From contig NW_027183804.1 in assembly GCF_041296385.1 (NCBI RefSeq), forward strand, positions 1,984,001 through 2,048,000: 64,000 nt of DNA, given 5' to 3'. Source of the stretch: Aphelocoma coerulescens. Lineage: Eukaryota > Chordata > Aves > Passeriformes > Corvidae. The translations under genes were made by a program, and so were the position numbers. The notes under the pieces are model-generated. The model saw only the letters and a program-made list of their open reading frames with translations, was not told where the DNA came from and did no database searches. How positions within the stretch are numbered: the first letter of the stretch is position 1; every line of letters starts with the position of its first letter. This document shows, one piece after another, positions 32,457-42,419 of the stretch.

Positions 32457-32927
32457 ATGCTGGTTCCGAGGTGCTCAATGGATGCTGATTCTGGTTTCAG
32501 GTTCTACTTCACTCTGCATCAGGAAGACTCTCGAGCTGATAGTTTCTTCTGTCACTTCCCTACCTACAAGTCCCTGGCCCTGCCTACCAGCAGATTCACA
32601 GGGTCTGTTTGCAGAGACACATTCATCACATTCCTTTCAATGTTTCCCTGAAATCGCTGTATTGTTACACTGAATCCAACAAATCTTTGCTTTTGGTGGA
32701 TGCCTTTTTCTTGGAATGGACAAGAGACCTTCATGTGTGCAAGCCGTGTGCCTTCCTGCTTGCTCTACTCTGAGGGCAAAAGTCGCTTTCTCTGTTCAGC
32801 TGTGCTGCTCCTTTCCACTGTGCTGGCTCCAACAATGGACACTGGCACTTCAAACCAGTGGGAGGAGTTGGAAAATGTGAGTGTAAATAGATTATCCAGA
32901 ACCACCCTTGTTCTGTCCTCGATCACT
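32457..32927. other. Unique stretch, no gene recognised
   Basis: Moderate GC with plus-strand open frames of 60-80 codons (32457-32651, 32700-32939) lacking recognisable domains. It ends abruptly where the segmental duplication starts. Confidence 0.3.
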
Positions 32928-33607
32928 CACTGGGCTTGAGGAGATCCTTGGTAAGTGCTGCCCGGGAAGCCTGTGAAAACAAGAGTCAATCTGATTTTAC
33001 CACCCCTGTGCTGTAATGCAGCCTCCAAAAGGAGCGATGCTTTTCTGCACCTGTGCACACACGTGTCTAAAGCACGTGAATCCTCCATTAGCTCCACATT
33101 CATTCTGAGGCTTTGCACCCAACTGTTGATTTGGTCCTGATGTTGCTCATTTTAGCTTCAATGGTTGCAAAACAAAGCAGATCAGAGGAAATGAGAAATA
33201 CAAAATTTTTAAAGAAACCAAGAACACCCACTGACAGCACTGCAGAAGATTTTTTTCTAGTATAGTTTTTATTAAAACTTCTGTCAGTAGATATGTTCCT
33301 CCTAATTCCTTTATGCCTTTTGAACCACAGCTATTTATCATTATTCCTTTTTAGTATTTGTTATGCTTTTTAAACCCCATGTATAACAGGCTGATGCAAT
33401 CAGAAGTAGTTTTCTATCCCAAACAGACTGAAAAACTCACTTCTTCATCCCAAAGAGACTAAAGCCGGTGTGTTTGGCGTCCCATCTCCCACAGTCGGTC
33501 CCGGTATCTCCGCAGGGGATTTCTGCCCTGGGGCAGCCCCGTGGCCACGGTGACACCCTGAAACACAGATTTAAAAGAAACATAAAGATTTGAGTTATAG
33601 GCTAGCT

Positions 33608-34277
33608 GTGTTGAAATGAGTTAGAATTAGAAAGAATTTGAGCTGGACTAGAGTTAATTAAAATAGTTAGCTAGATTTGAAATGGTTTTAAAGATGTCAG
33701 TAATTGATTACGGAATAATTGATGCTCTGTCATTTGTATGTTTGTTTAGCTGTGCTTAGAACAAGGAACAGAAACATTGATCAGTTGGTGTAGGGAACAA
33801 GGACAATTCCCAATTTCCTCCCTCTGTGGGAACCTATTCAGAAGTCAGGCAAGAGGAAATTGGGAGGTCACTGACGTAATTAAGATTGTTAAAAGTTCAG
33901 AAAGGCAAAAAAGGTGCAAGTGAGGGAGATGAGCTTACTTCATCTGTCTGGGACCACCGCCCCAATTCGAGAGCAGCGACTCAATTCAGAGCACGCACTG
34001 CGCATGCTTAATGCCATTAAAGCTCATTTCCATACGAAGCGGAGAATGGGAGGGGTCACTGTTAGAAATATGTATTTGTAGTTTGGATATTCATCACTTT
34101 TGTGGCTAAATGAACTCTGTAACCGTTCATACCTGGGCACTGCGCATTAGGAAGCTGTTCCACGCCGCTGTCCGGCGCCAATAAAACATTCACTTTCTAA
34201 CTCTAAACTGTTAGAGAGCTTTTGTCTGTCTCAGCTGGATATCGATATGAGATCGATATTCACATCTTGGTAAATCA
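33608..34277 (+). mobile_element. ERVK-like LTR with a tRNA-Lys-type primer site, copy 1
   Basis: Contains a polyadenylation signal (CAATAAAACATTC at about 34180) and, just after the presumed CA end, GCCCCGAACACGGACACTGG (34279-34298), which resembles the lysine-tRNA primer binding site of betaretroviruses. The left end is uncertain. No gag follows; a CT-rich tract begins 60 bases later. Confidence 0.5.
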
Positions 34278-34344
34278 AGCCCCGAACACGGACACTGGGG
34301 CCGGTGTGCAAAGGCGTTTGGGGCTGCACGGACGTTCTTTAGCA

Positions 34345-34565
34345 GCAATGTTTGTGTTTATTCTCTCTCTCTTTACTCTCTCTGTCTTTATTCTCTCTCT
34401 TTTTACTCTCACTCTATTCTCTTTCTCCTTATTGTCTCTCTCTTTCCCCCCTCTCTTTATTCCCTCTTTCTTTACTCTCTCTCTCTCTCTCTTTACTTTC
34501 TCTCTTTATCATGTCTTTACTCTCCCTATTCTCACTCTCTTTCTCTCTCTATTCTCTCTCTGAAG
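34345..34565 (+). repeat. CT-rich (CTCTCTTTA)n microsatellite
   Basis: Pyrimidine-rich tract of CTCTCT and CTTTA/CTTTATT units. The partner in copy 2 (61405-61550) is about 70 bases shorter. Confidence 0.9.
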
Positions 34566-34869
34566 AAAATGAATACAAAAGCTGAATTTTTTAGCAATAT
34601 AGTATTGAACATTTATTAGTCGAACAAAGGCAAATCACAGCGCTGGGGCGCTTGGCAATATTGCCAGAGGCGCCCTCCATTCATTTCACTGTGGACTTAA
34701 GGACTCTCTTAAACTGTTCCATATTCATTAAGCCCACAAAGTCATTTACACTTCACTCAACTTTCCCCCTCTCCGGTCTCTGCCCGTTCTACCAGCACGC
34801 CGCCGCCTCGGTGCTCGGATCTTGAAGAAGAGACACAAAGTCCCAACAGAACAAGATCTGCTGTTGTTT

Positions 34870-35090
34870 CCTTTTTTTTTTTTTTCCCCAGTTATTTTAT
34901 GCTATTTTATTGTAAAATCTATTTTACTTTTCGTTTGTCTTTTTTTTCTTTTTGCCTTTTTATTTTTTCTTCCATTTCATCGGCTTTTTCGCTATTTTCA
35001 CCTACCGCAGCCTTTGTTCCCCTGCCGGAGGTTTGCGGTGAGGCGCTGTCCCAGCGGCTCTCCCCGGAAACCAACGAAATCAATTGAAAT
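34870..35090 (+). repeat. Short inverted repeat, left arm
   Basis: Reverse-complement similarity to 37578-37805 (for example TTTCGTTGGTTTC and CAAACCTCCGG phrases there). The arms enclose the 35.1-37.55 kb CpG-rich block. Confidence 0.7.
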
Positions 35091-35129
35091 AATGATGAAT
35101 TGTTGAACTCTTCCCGCTGCTGTTTCCAG

Positions 35130-35870
35130 AAGGCCCCGGGAGGAGCCGGGGGCGGGAGGGGGGTCCCGGTGCCGGGGGCAGTCCCCGCTCGCCGGGCGGA
35201 TCCCGGTGGCGCAGCTTGGGAGCCGCGGAAGTGCCCGAGGGAGCGCGGGGGCGGGGGAAGAGGGGGTGCGAGGGGGTATCGGTGCGGGATAAGGGGGCTC
35301 GGGGGGGTCTCAGCGCCGGGGATGGAGGTGCCGGGCGGTCCCCGTGCACGGGAGTGGGGGTTCAGACCTGGATATGGGGGTGCAAGGAGGTCCCGGTGCC
35401 GGGAATGGAGGGGTCAGGTGGTCCCTCTGCCGGGAACGGGGGGGACGGGGGAGTCCCCGGCCCAGAGATAGAGTTTCAGGGGGGTCCCGGGGCCCAGAAA
35501 CGGTGGCTCAGGGGGTTTTCCTAGGACTGGGAATGTGGGTTCAGGGAAGTCCCCTTCCCGGGAATGGGGCTTCAGGGACGTCCTCGTGCCAGCTAAGGGG
35601 AACAGGGGGTCCCGGTGCTGGGCAGGGGGATGCAGGGGGTCACAGTACCCGGGAATGGTGGTCCAGGGGGGTTCAGGGAGGCCCCGGGGCCAGACAAGGG
35701 GGAACAGGGGGGTCCCGGTGCTGGGGAAGGGGATGCAGGGGGTCACAGTATCCGGGAATGGCGGTGCAGGGTGCTCTAGTACCCGGAAATGGGAGCTCAG
35801 GGGGTTCCCGTGCCCGGGAGTTGCGGTTCGGGGGTTCCCGTGCCGGGGGTCCCACTCGCCCCTCGCCCCC
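35130..35870 (+). repeat. GGGGGTCCCGGTGCCGGGAATGG-type minisatellite
   Basis: Degenerate repeat of 40-60 bases with the recurring phrases GTCCCGGTGC and GGGAATGGGG and TTCAGGGGG. It leads directly into the promoter-like block. Confidence 0.75.
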
Positions 35871-35879
35871 CAGGAGCGC

Positions 35880-36110
35880 CCCCGGCCCCAGCGCTGGAGC
35901 CATCGCGCTGCTCCGCTGGGCCCCGCCCCCAGCCCGGCCCCGCCCCCAGAGCCGCCTCCGGCCCCGCCATTGGCGCCGCTCTTTCCTGCCCGCCAATGGC
36001 AGCTCGGGCTGCTCGTGACGTCACCGGGCGCCGGGCAGATCCCGGCGGCGCAGGGCGGGAGGCGGAGAAGCCAAAGGGACCGCGGGAGCGCGGGGGGAGG
36101 GGACGGGGCA
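35880..36110. promoter_or_regulatory. CpG-rich promoter-like block with CCAAT boxes and a perfect CRE
   Basis: GC boxes (CCCCGCCCCC twice, 35920-35950), an inverted CCAAT box (CCATTGG, 35968), a forward CCAAT box (GCCAATGG, 35992) and a full TGACGTCA palindrome (36016-36023) lie within 100 bases. On the minus strand the order CRE, about 20 bases, CCATTGG resembles the X2-Y spacing of MHC class II promoters, but no X1 box was recognised. The gene it might drive is not identified. Confidence 0.6.
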
Positions 36111-36810
36111 ATTCCAGGGAATTCCCCTGGGTCCCCTCCTGCCATCCCCCGGACCCTCCTCGGCCGCGCCCTGCGGGACCCCCGGGCCGGGCCGGGCTGA
36201 GCTCCCGGGCCCCGCGGCCAAACTCTGCCTGGAACCCGCTGGGTTCGGCCCGAAGCGGGGCAAGCAGCGGGACCCGCGGATCCATTTTGTCCTGCGGCTG
36301 CGGGGCCCCAGCCCCGGCGGAGCAGGACTGGGCGCTGTGACCCCGATCCCTGACTCCCCATCTCCTTCTCTCTCTCTCTCCTCTCTTCTCCCTTTCCTTT
36401 GGGTGATCATAAATCGCAGAGCGGCTGCAGAGCCCCGTGCCCAGCTCGGGTTTCCCAGAAAAGGGAGGCCTGGGGCTGAGGTGCCCCGGGATGGCCGGGA
36501 ATGGGGTCCGGGGGTCCCCGGGGTCAGGGAAACAGGGGATTCAGGGGCTGGGAGAGGAGGATACCCGGGACAGGGGGTGCAGGGGGTGTTGGTGCAGGAT
36601 GAGGGGTGCAGGGGGGTCCCAGGGCTCCCAAAGCCCAGGGAATCCAAGGGGATTCAAGGGGGTCCCAGGGCTCCCAAAGCCCCTCCCAGGGGGGAGCAGG
36701 AGCTGGGTCAGGAGCGCTGTGGGAGAGAAAAGGGGGCGACCCCGGCATGGGGGGACATGGGGGAATCACACGCGCTCCGAGGGGGGGACACGACCCCCGG
36801 GGATCCCCCC

Positions 36811-36935
36811 TCACCTCCTCCCGCAGGTGGAGGCCGAGCCCCAGCCCAGGAGGACGAAGCCCAACACGAAGCCCCCGGCCCCCGTCAGCATCTTGGGGGG
36901 CGTCCGGCGGCAGCTCCAGGGCGGGAGGGGCAGGA
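36811..36935 (-). pseudogene. MHC class II beta connecting-peptide/transmembrane exon, frameshifted, copy 1
   Basis: The minus strand encodes KMLTGAGGFVLGFVLLGWGS, a near-consensus class II beta membrane anchor, followed by ASTCGRR and a GTGAGG donor. The connecting peptide LELPPDA immediately before it is in a different frame: several bases between PPDA and KML are missing. The same lesion is in the duplicate at 63.8 kb, so it predates the segmental duplication. No beta-1 or beta-2 exon accompanies it on this strand. Confidence 0.75.
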
Positions 36936-36974
36936 TCCGGGAAACAGCGGCGGCTGCCGGGAAGGGACCAGGAT

Positions 36975-37195
36975 GGAGTGGGACAGGCTGGGATGGACTG
37001 GTACAGACTGGGACACTGGGATACACTAGGACCAGAACCAGGACCGGAACCCACTGGGACCAGAACTGGGTAACAGAGGTCACACTGCGAGCAACAGGGA
37101 CCACTCTGAGGGCTACTGGGAGAAACTGGGAGCGTGCTGAGTGCAGCTGGCAGCAGCTGGGAGTGGCTGGGAGCGTGCGGGAACAAACTGGGCGA
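36975..37195 (+). repeat. ACTGGG minisatellite, short block
   Basis: Units such as ACTGGGACCAGAACTGGG continue upstream of the TM relic in gene sense, comparable to 28030-30075. Confidence 0.8.
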
Positions 37196-37577
37196 ACATG
37201 GAACACCTGGGGGACGCGGAACAGCCGAGGGACACGGGATGTCCACGGACCGTGGGAGGTCCAAGGAACGCTGAGCGTCGCTGCCGCGGCTGGAAAAGCT
37301 TGAATGGAGTTTTTATGCCGTGACGTTCCCGGGAGCAGCGGCAGCTCCGCGCCCCCAGCCCGGGGGTGGGAGCAGGGGAGCCGCGGGCAGCACCTTCGGG
37401 GCACAGCCGGGGGCTGGGGGGCTCCTCCCCGCAGTTCATTTTCTCTCCCCTCCATTCACATTTTCTCCCCAGAATTGAAGTTTCTCGTCCCGATTAAACT
37501 GTTCTCCCCAATTAAGCCCTGAGGCCCCTCCGATTGAGACCTTCTGGAAAGAGCAGCGGGAAGACTTCAAAAATCCA

Positions 37578-37805
37578 TCGTTATTTCGTTGGTTTCAGAG
37601 GGAGAATCGGTAGGACAGCATCGCACCACAAACCTCCGGGAAGGAAACAAAGGCTGTGGGGGGGAAATAGAGAAAAAAACCCGATATAATAGAAGAAGAA
37701 AAAAAAAAAAGGAAAAAAAAAAAAGAAACTAAGAATAAAAGAATAAGAATGAGTATGATAGATTATAAAATAAAATGGTATAAAATAAATATGAAAGAAG
37801 AAAAT
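37578..37805 (-). repeat. Short inverted repeat, right arm
   Basis: Reverse complement of 34870-35090. It contains homopurine runs (AAGAAGAAAAAAAAAAAGG) corresponding to the poly-T stretch of the left arm. Confidence 0.7.
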
Positions 37806-38671
37806 AACGCCAGAGCTCATTCCGTTGCGACTTCGGGTCTCTTCTCCGAGCTGGGTCTGAGCCAGGAGCCGGTGGGCTGGGAGAGACATCGCTGCTGAGG
37901 GGCTGAATATTTCCGAAACTAAAGGATCAAGGGACACCTTGAGGTTCCAGCAGTCCCCGCGCACACGTTCGATTCCCTCATTTCAAGCTGAAAGCTCAGC
38001 TCCACTTGTGACTCGGCTTTGTAGCGATGGATGGAAACATTCCCCGCAATTCCCGTCCAAAGAGCCCGGCAAGGTACGCGTCGGGAGAGCTCCCTCGGGG
38101 CAGCCCCGGCTCCTGTCCTGCTCGAGTCCCTCTCGAGCCCGCTGTGGTTTCCAGCTGCTTCGCTCCGGCTGCCCCAAATGCCCGTGAATTGCACGGAACT
38201 GGAACAGATCCGAGTCCTCGTGGCTCGGGCTAAGGGCAGGGAGAGGTCACTGAGGGATCGCCATCGCGGCCACAAGAGCCCCGACGTGGGGAATGAACTG
38301 GATTTGGGACGGAGCGGATCAGAACAGGAGAGTGAGGAGGAAAATAAACCCTGGTACAGAACTTTCCCCCGACCTCTTTCTCCTTGCCGGAGTTCACTTT
38401 ATGCCCGGCTCCTCCCTGCTGTGCCCAGCGGGGCAGGGAGAAGGGATGGGAGTCGCGCTCAGTTCGTGCCGCTGCTTCCCCTCGGGGACAGGAATCCTTC
38501 CCTGCTCCGGCGCGGGGTCCCTCCCATGGGGTCAGTCCCTGCCCTGGCCAGCGGGGGGTCCCTCCCCAGCCGTGCGGTCACTCCCCGGCCCGGCCCTGAG
38601 GCGCGGGGCAGTCGCGGGGCAGCCGCGCTCCGGCCCCGTCAGCGGCAGCGCCGCTTCGTGCCGGGCAGGAG
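37806..38671. other. Unassigned stretch
   Basis: Open frames on both strands, no recognised domain. A GTTCGATTCC phrase at 37967 resembles a tRNA B box but lacks a cloverleaf. It ends at the right arm of the large inverted repeat. Confidence 0.3.
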
Positions 38672-38717
38672 CGGCAGAAGGAGCCGGGCGGCGGCGGGGG
38701 CTGAATCCCGGCAGCAG

Positions 38718-38800
38718 CGAGGAGGAAGAAGAGGAAGAAGAGGAAGAAGAGGAAGAAGAGGAAGAAGAGGAAGAAGAGGAAGAAGAGGAAGAAGAGGAAG
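38718..38800 (+). repeat. (GAGGAAGAA)n purine microsatellite
   Basis: Nine-base purine units, nearly perfect over about 80 bases; mirror of the pyrimidine tract at 21672-21760. Confidence 0.9.
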
Positions 38801-39189
38801 GGGCCGGGGCCGCCTGCGGTGTCCGATCCTCGGCAGCAGCGGGGAGGCCTCGGGCAGCGGCGGCGGGCGGGGCCCTTTGGAGCCGCCCCGAGGGCTCGGT
38901 GCCGCCCCGGGCCCCTGAAGGAGCCGCTCGGCGGGACGGGCGAGCTGGGAACGAGAGAAAACGCCGAGAAAAGAAGAAAATCCGATCAAAGAGCCGCACC
39001 GAGGGGCGTCTCCGCCGGCCCGTGGCACTGAAGGAGCTGCACCGAGAGACCAGCGAGGAGCCCGGCGCTGAAAGAGCCGCAGCGGAGGGCGGGGGATGGG
39101 AGGTGCGAATGGAGTAAAATATAGAGATTAGAAGGAAAAATTATAAAAGAGCCGCACCGGGAGAGGCCGCTGCGCAGCGACTAAGAAAG

Positions 39190-39397
39190 CAGCACCGGGG
39201 GGTTCCGGGGCTTGTTCCCGTCAGCTCCGCTCAGCCCTCGGGCACCGGGGGGTTCCGGGGCTTGTTCCCGTCAGCTCCGCTCAGCCCTCGGGCACCGGGG
39301 GGTTCCGGGGCTTGTTCCCGTCAGCTCCGCTCAGCCCTCGGGCACCGGGGGGTTCCGGGGCTTGTTCCCGTCAGCTCCGCTCAGCCCTCGGGCACCG
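39190..39397 (-). repeat. 50-bp VNTR, about 4 copies
   Basis: Repeats of GGTTCCGGGGCTTGTTCCCG... at exactly 50-base spacing, one more than the left-arm partner. Confidence 0.9.
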
Positions 39398-40008
39398 CGC
39401 TGGGGCCCCGCGCACTTTTCCAGCCCGGCCGCCCCCACGGGCCGGGCCCCGCGGCTCCCGCTGCCGCCGCCTCGGCCCCGCCGAGCCCAGAAACCCCGGA
39501 AAATCGCTCCCATGCCCTAAAGAACCTTTCCGTGCGCAGCCAGGGGCGCAGAGGGGGATCCTTATGAAGCCCCCTCCCCTCAGTCCCTCCTGGCACGGCC
39601 GGGCATTAGCGCAGCTCCCGGGGCTGTGTCCCGGCACCGGCTGCTGCCACAGGGCACGGGGCTGCCGCGCTCGGGCATTAAACGCGACAGATTTGGGGAG
39701 CAGGGACAGCCACAGAAAGCCTCGGGGAGCCCTCGGGAGCCTGGAGCTGCCCGAGGGGCACAAAGGATGCCCTGGACACAGCGATGGCCCCAGCAGCGGC
39801 TCTGCCCCCCAGCACGGGGCTGTGTCCCAGACCCCCCGCTCCAGCCCGAGGTTTGGGGGCGGCAGCGGAGCTGCTGGACGGAGGACGGCTGGAGGAGCAG
39901 GAGCGGGAGGAAGAGGAGGGATAAAGGGGGAGGGCGGGAGGAAGAGGCGGGCCAGAGGGGGCAGGAAGAGGAGCCTCCATGTGCATCCATCGCTCTCTGT
40001 GTCCGCAG

Positions 40009-40046
40009 CTCTCGGCCTCGGGAACACCGCTCCCCCCATCCCGCAG
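40009..40046 (+). other. Splice-bounded 38-nt block, copy 4
   Basis: TGTCCGCAG acceptor, 38 bases, GCAG/GTGACC donor. It is identical to the left-arm block and lies upstream of the leader-like exon and zinc-finger gene C. Confidence 0.45.
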
Positions 40047-40856
40047 GTGACCGGGGAGGGGCAGCTCGCCCCAAATATCTTGGGCGGTGCCTGGGGTTGT
40101 TTTGGGAGAGGGGATTTTGGAGCTTGGAGGACTCCAGCACCGAGCCCCAAATATCTTTGTTGGTTCCTGGGGAAGGGGGGTTTGGTGGGGCGGGGGAGGG
40201 GAAAGCGGATGTTTGGATCTTGAAGGACTCCGAATGTGAGTCGCAAATGCCCCTTGGGGGATATTGGGGAGCCCCCGGCACGCGGGGTTTTGGGATCCCG
40301 GTGGCGGCTGCCGGGAGAAATGGGATGGGGCGGGATGGGGCCCGGGAAGGGTGGGATGTGGATTGGGGTGTGGGATGAAGTGTGGCGGAGGGGGATGGGC
40401 GGGATGGGGCCTGGGATGAGGCAGGCGAAGTTTGGGGATGATGAGGCCGGGGGGACCCCAGTCCTGAGGGGCCTGCGGGGTATCCGCCAGCTCCGAGGGA
40501 GTTTTGGGGCACCCCTAATCCTGAGGGGGCGGTGCTGGCAGCGGGGGACACGTGGCTCCGGCACCTCTGGCCGCAGCTGAGCCCCCCCCGCCCCCAGCGC
40601 CCCCCGGAGCGGAATTTGGGGAGGGGGAGGTGGGGGCGGGCAGGCCGGGCCCCCCCGCGCTGTCCCGGCGGGGGCCGAGTGCGGGCGGGAGCCCCGCGGG
40701 GCCCGGCCCTGCCCGGGCACGGCTGATGCCGCCCGCCCGCGCTCCGCACTGGTCCGGACTGGTGCTCCCAGTGCCGTGCGGGGCGGGGCCGCTCTGGGGA
40801 CCCCCCAGGGCACAGCGCGGCTGCTTTGGGGCTGTCGGCAGCGCCCGGCGCTGGGC

Positions 40857-40941
40857 ATGGGGCGTGTGGGGGCAGCTGGGGCCGCACTGGTGGCACTGGT
40901 GGTGCTGGGAGCCCCCCCGGGCGCGGGCGAGGAGCTCTGGG
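40857..40941 (+). pseudogene. MHC class II beta-like leader exon, right arm
   Basis: ATG at 40857; encodes MGRVGAAGAALVALVVLGAP then PGAGEELW and ends in phase 1 at a GTGAGG donor. The short Ala/Leu/Val core with a small-residue cleavage site is a signal peptide, and its wording matches bird class II beta leaders. Phase 1 is the usual phase of MHC leader exons. No beta-1 exon follows on the plus strand before the zinc-finger relics, so it is an orphan exon or could be spliced to other sequence. Confidence 0.55.
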
Positions 40942-41272
40942 GTGAGGGGAGGGGGAGAAAAGGGGGACCCGTTGGAAGGAGGGGGAGAGCAATGAAAAGG
41001 GGATCGGACTCCCCAATCTGAGTGGGAGAGGGGACTGAGAGCCCCAAACCAGGCACATGGGTCACAGAGGTTTTGTGGGAAGATGAGAAAGGAGAGGGGG
41101 ATGGTGGAGAGAGGGTGGAAAAAGGGAGTGAGATCCTTCCCCTTAGTGAGGTCGGTTGGTGGATGAAGATGGGGGATGATGGGAAAAGGGTGGAGGAGGG
41201 GAAAGATGGGGGGTGGGACCTCCAGGTGAGTGGGAAGGGTGTGATGAACCTCAAAGTTTCCATCATGGCAGG

Positions 41273-41600
41273 GGACTGATCTTCTGTGGGAAGAGCTTTG
41301 GCCGGAGCACAGAGCTGATCTCCCAGCACAGGATCCAAGATGGGGAGAAGTCCTGTGTCTGCCCAAGCTTTACCCAGAGGTCCCATCTCAGAGGAGAGAG
41401 ACCCTACAGGGGCCAGGAGGGCAGGAAAAGCTTTCATAGGAGCCCCAGCCTCACCAGACACCAGGGGATCCACACTGGGAAGCCCCTATGGATGCCCAGA
41501 CTCTGGGAAGGGCTTCACCATGAGCCCCAAGCCCCTGGAACACCTGTAGGAGCCACCTGGAGGAGGGTCCCTACAAGTTCTCGGCTGCAGGAAGAGCCCC
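41273..41600 (+). pseudogene. Decayed C2H2 zinc-finger pseudogene E
   Basis: The plus strand reads FCGKSFGRSTELISQHRIQD, a second finger scar with TQRSHL, then GRKSFHRSPSLTRHQGIHTG with intact His ligands but missing Cys, and, in another frame, PYGCPDSGKGFTMSPKPLEH. Several zinc ligands are lost and at least one frameshift is present. It is a different finger lineage from genes A-D. It lies between the leader exon and gene C. Confidence 0.65.
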
Positions 41601-42172
41601 AAGGAGCCCAGGTCCCCCCAGAATCACCATCTGAAGCAGAAGGTGGTGACAACTCTCCATCCTGGGGCCCTGGGAACACTCCGGGGTCTCCAGGCTTACC
41701 CCCCCCAACAAGGGGCTCACAGCAGCCCTCATCCTGCCCCTAAAATCCCTTGGGATCTCCCATCAATCTCTGCATCCCCCGCTCCCCTCTCCATCCTGAC
41801 ATGAGACCAGAGGGGTGGAAGTCCCCACCCAGGGTGACCACAACACCAAGTTCTTATCTCCACCCACCAATTTTGCATCTTTTCCCTTGGCCAGGTTCCC
41901 TCCAGTGGGTGGGAGCAGCCCAGAGCCCTGCACTGCCCATCCCGACCTGTCCTGGCTCCATTGCCATTCCTCCCGTGGGATGTGAGGGGCTTGGGGAACA
42001 GGGGAGGAGGGATGGAAGAGAAGAAGGGGGGAAGAAGGAGCAGGAGAAAGGATGGAGAGAGGAGGAGCAGGAGGTGGGATTGGGGAGAAGGAGGAGAATG
42101 GATGGAGTAAGATGAGAAGAAGGTGGAGGAAGAGGAGGAAGCTCGTGGGTCCAGCAGTCCCAGAATTTGCAG

Positions 42173-42212
42173 GCCCCTCACCCCAAGGAGCGTCGACCCC
42201 CCCATCCCACAG
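42173..42212 (+). other. Splice-bounded 40-nt block, copy 5
   Basis: ATTTGCAG acceptor-like end, 40 bases, CACAG/GTGATG donor, 0.87 kb upstream of the first coding exon of zinc-finger gene C. It is inverted relative to the 27.99 kb version. Confidence 0.4.
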
Positions 42213-42419
42213 GTGATGGGGGAAGGGGAGCTTGGCCCAAATATGCTGGGGAGTCCCTGGGCCGGTGTTTTTGGGGGGGATGTTTGGATCTTGCAGGAGT
42301 CCAAAGCTAAGCCGTAGGTGCCCCTTGGGGGGATACTGGGGGGTCCCCAGGAGGTGTTTTTGGGGGATCCCTGTGCTGGCTGCTGGCAGAGCCCCAGTGG
42401 GGGGTGATGGGATGTCAGG

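Larger units (their letters stand above)
32928..37085 (+). repeat. Segmental duplication, copy 1 (about 4.1 kb)
   Basis: Nearly identical, same orientation, to 59988-64000, differing mainly by substitutions and short indels such as a shorter CT tract in copy 2. Copy 1 continues at least to the position that matches the window end. Confidence 0.95.
38672..40955 (-). repeat. Inverted repeat, right arm
   Basis: Reverse complement of 19385-21800 with very high similarity. It differs by one extra 50-bp VNTR unit, a longer purer GAGGAAGAA run and 14 additional bases at the end of the leader exon. Confidence 0.9.

Noticed and set aside
37960..37980. tRNA B-box-like GTTCGATTCC
   Set aside because: No A box or acceptor stem at the right distance.
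39371..41473. 700-codon minus-strand frame
   Set aside because: Pro/Ser/Arg-rich antisense of a GC-rich inverted-repeat arm; it crosses the leader exon, VNTR and LTR-free spacer and has no domain. The mirror frame on the left arm is shorter and diverges.
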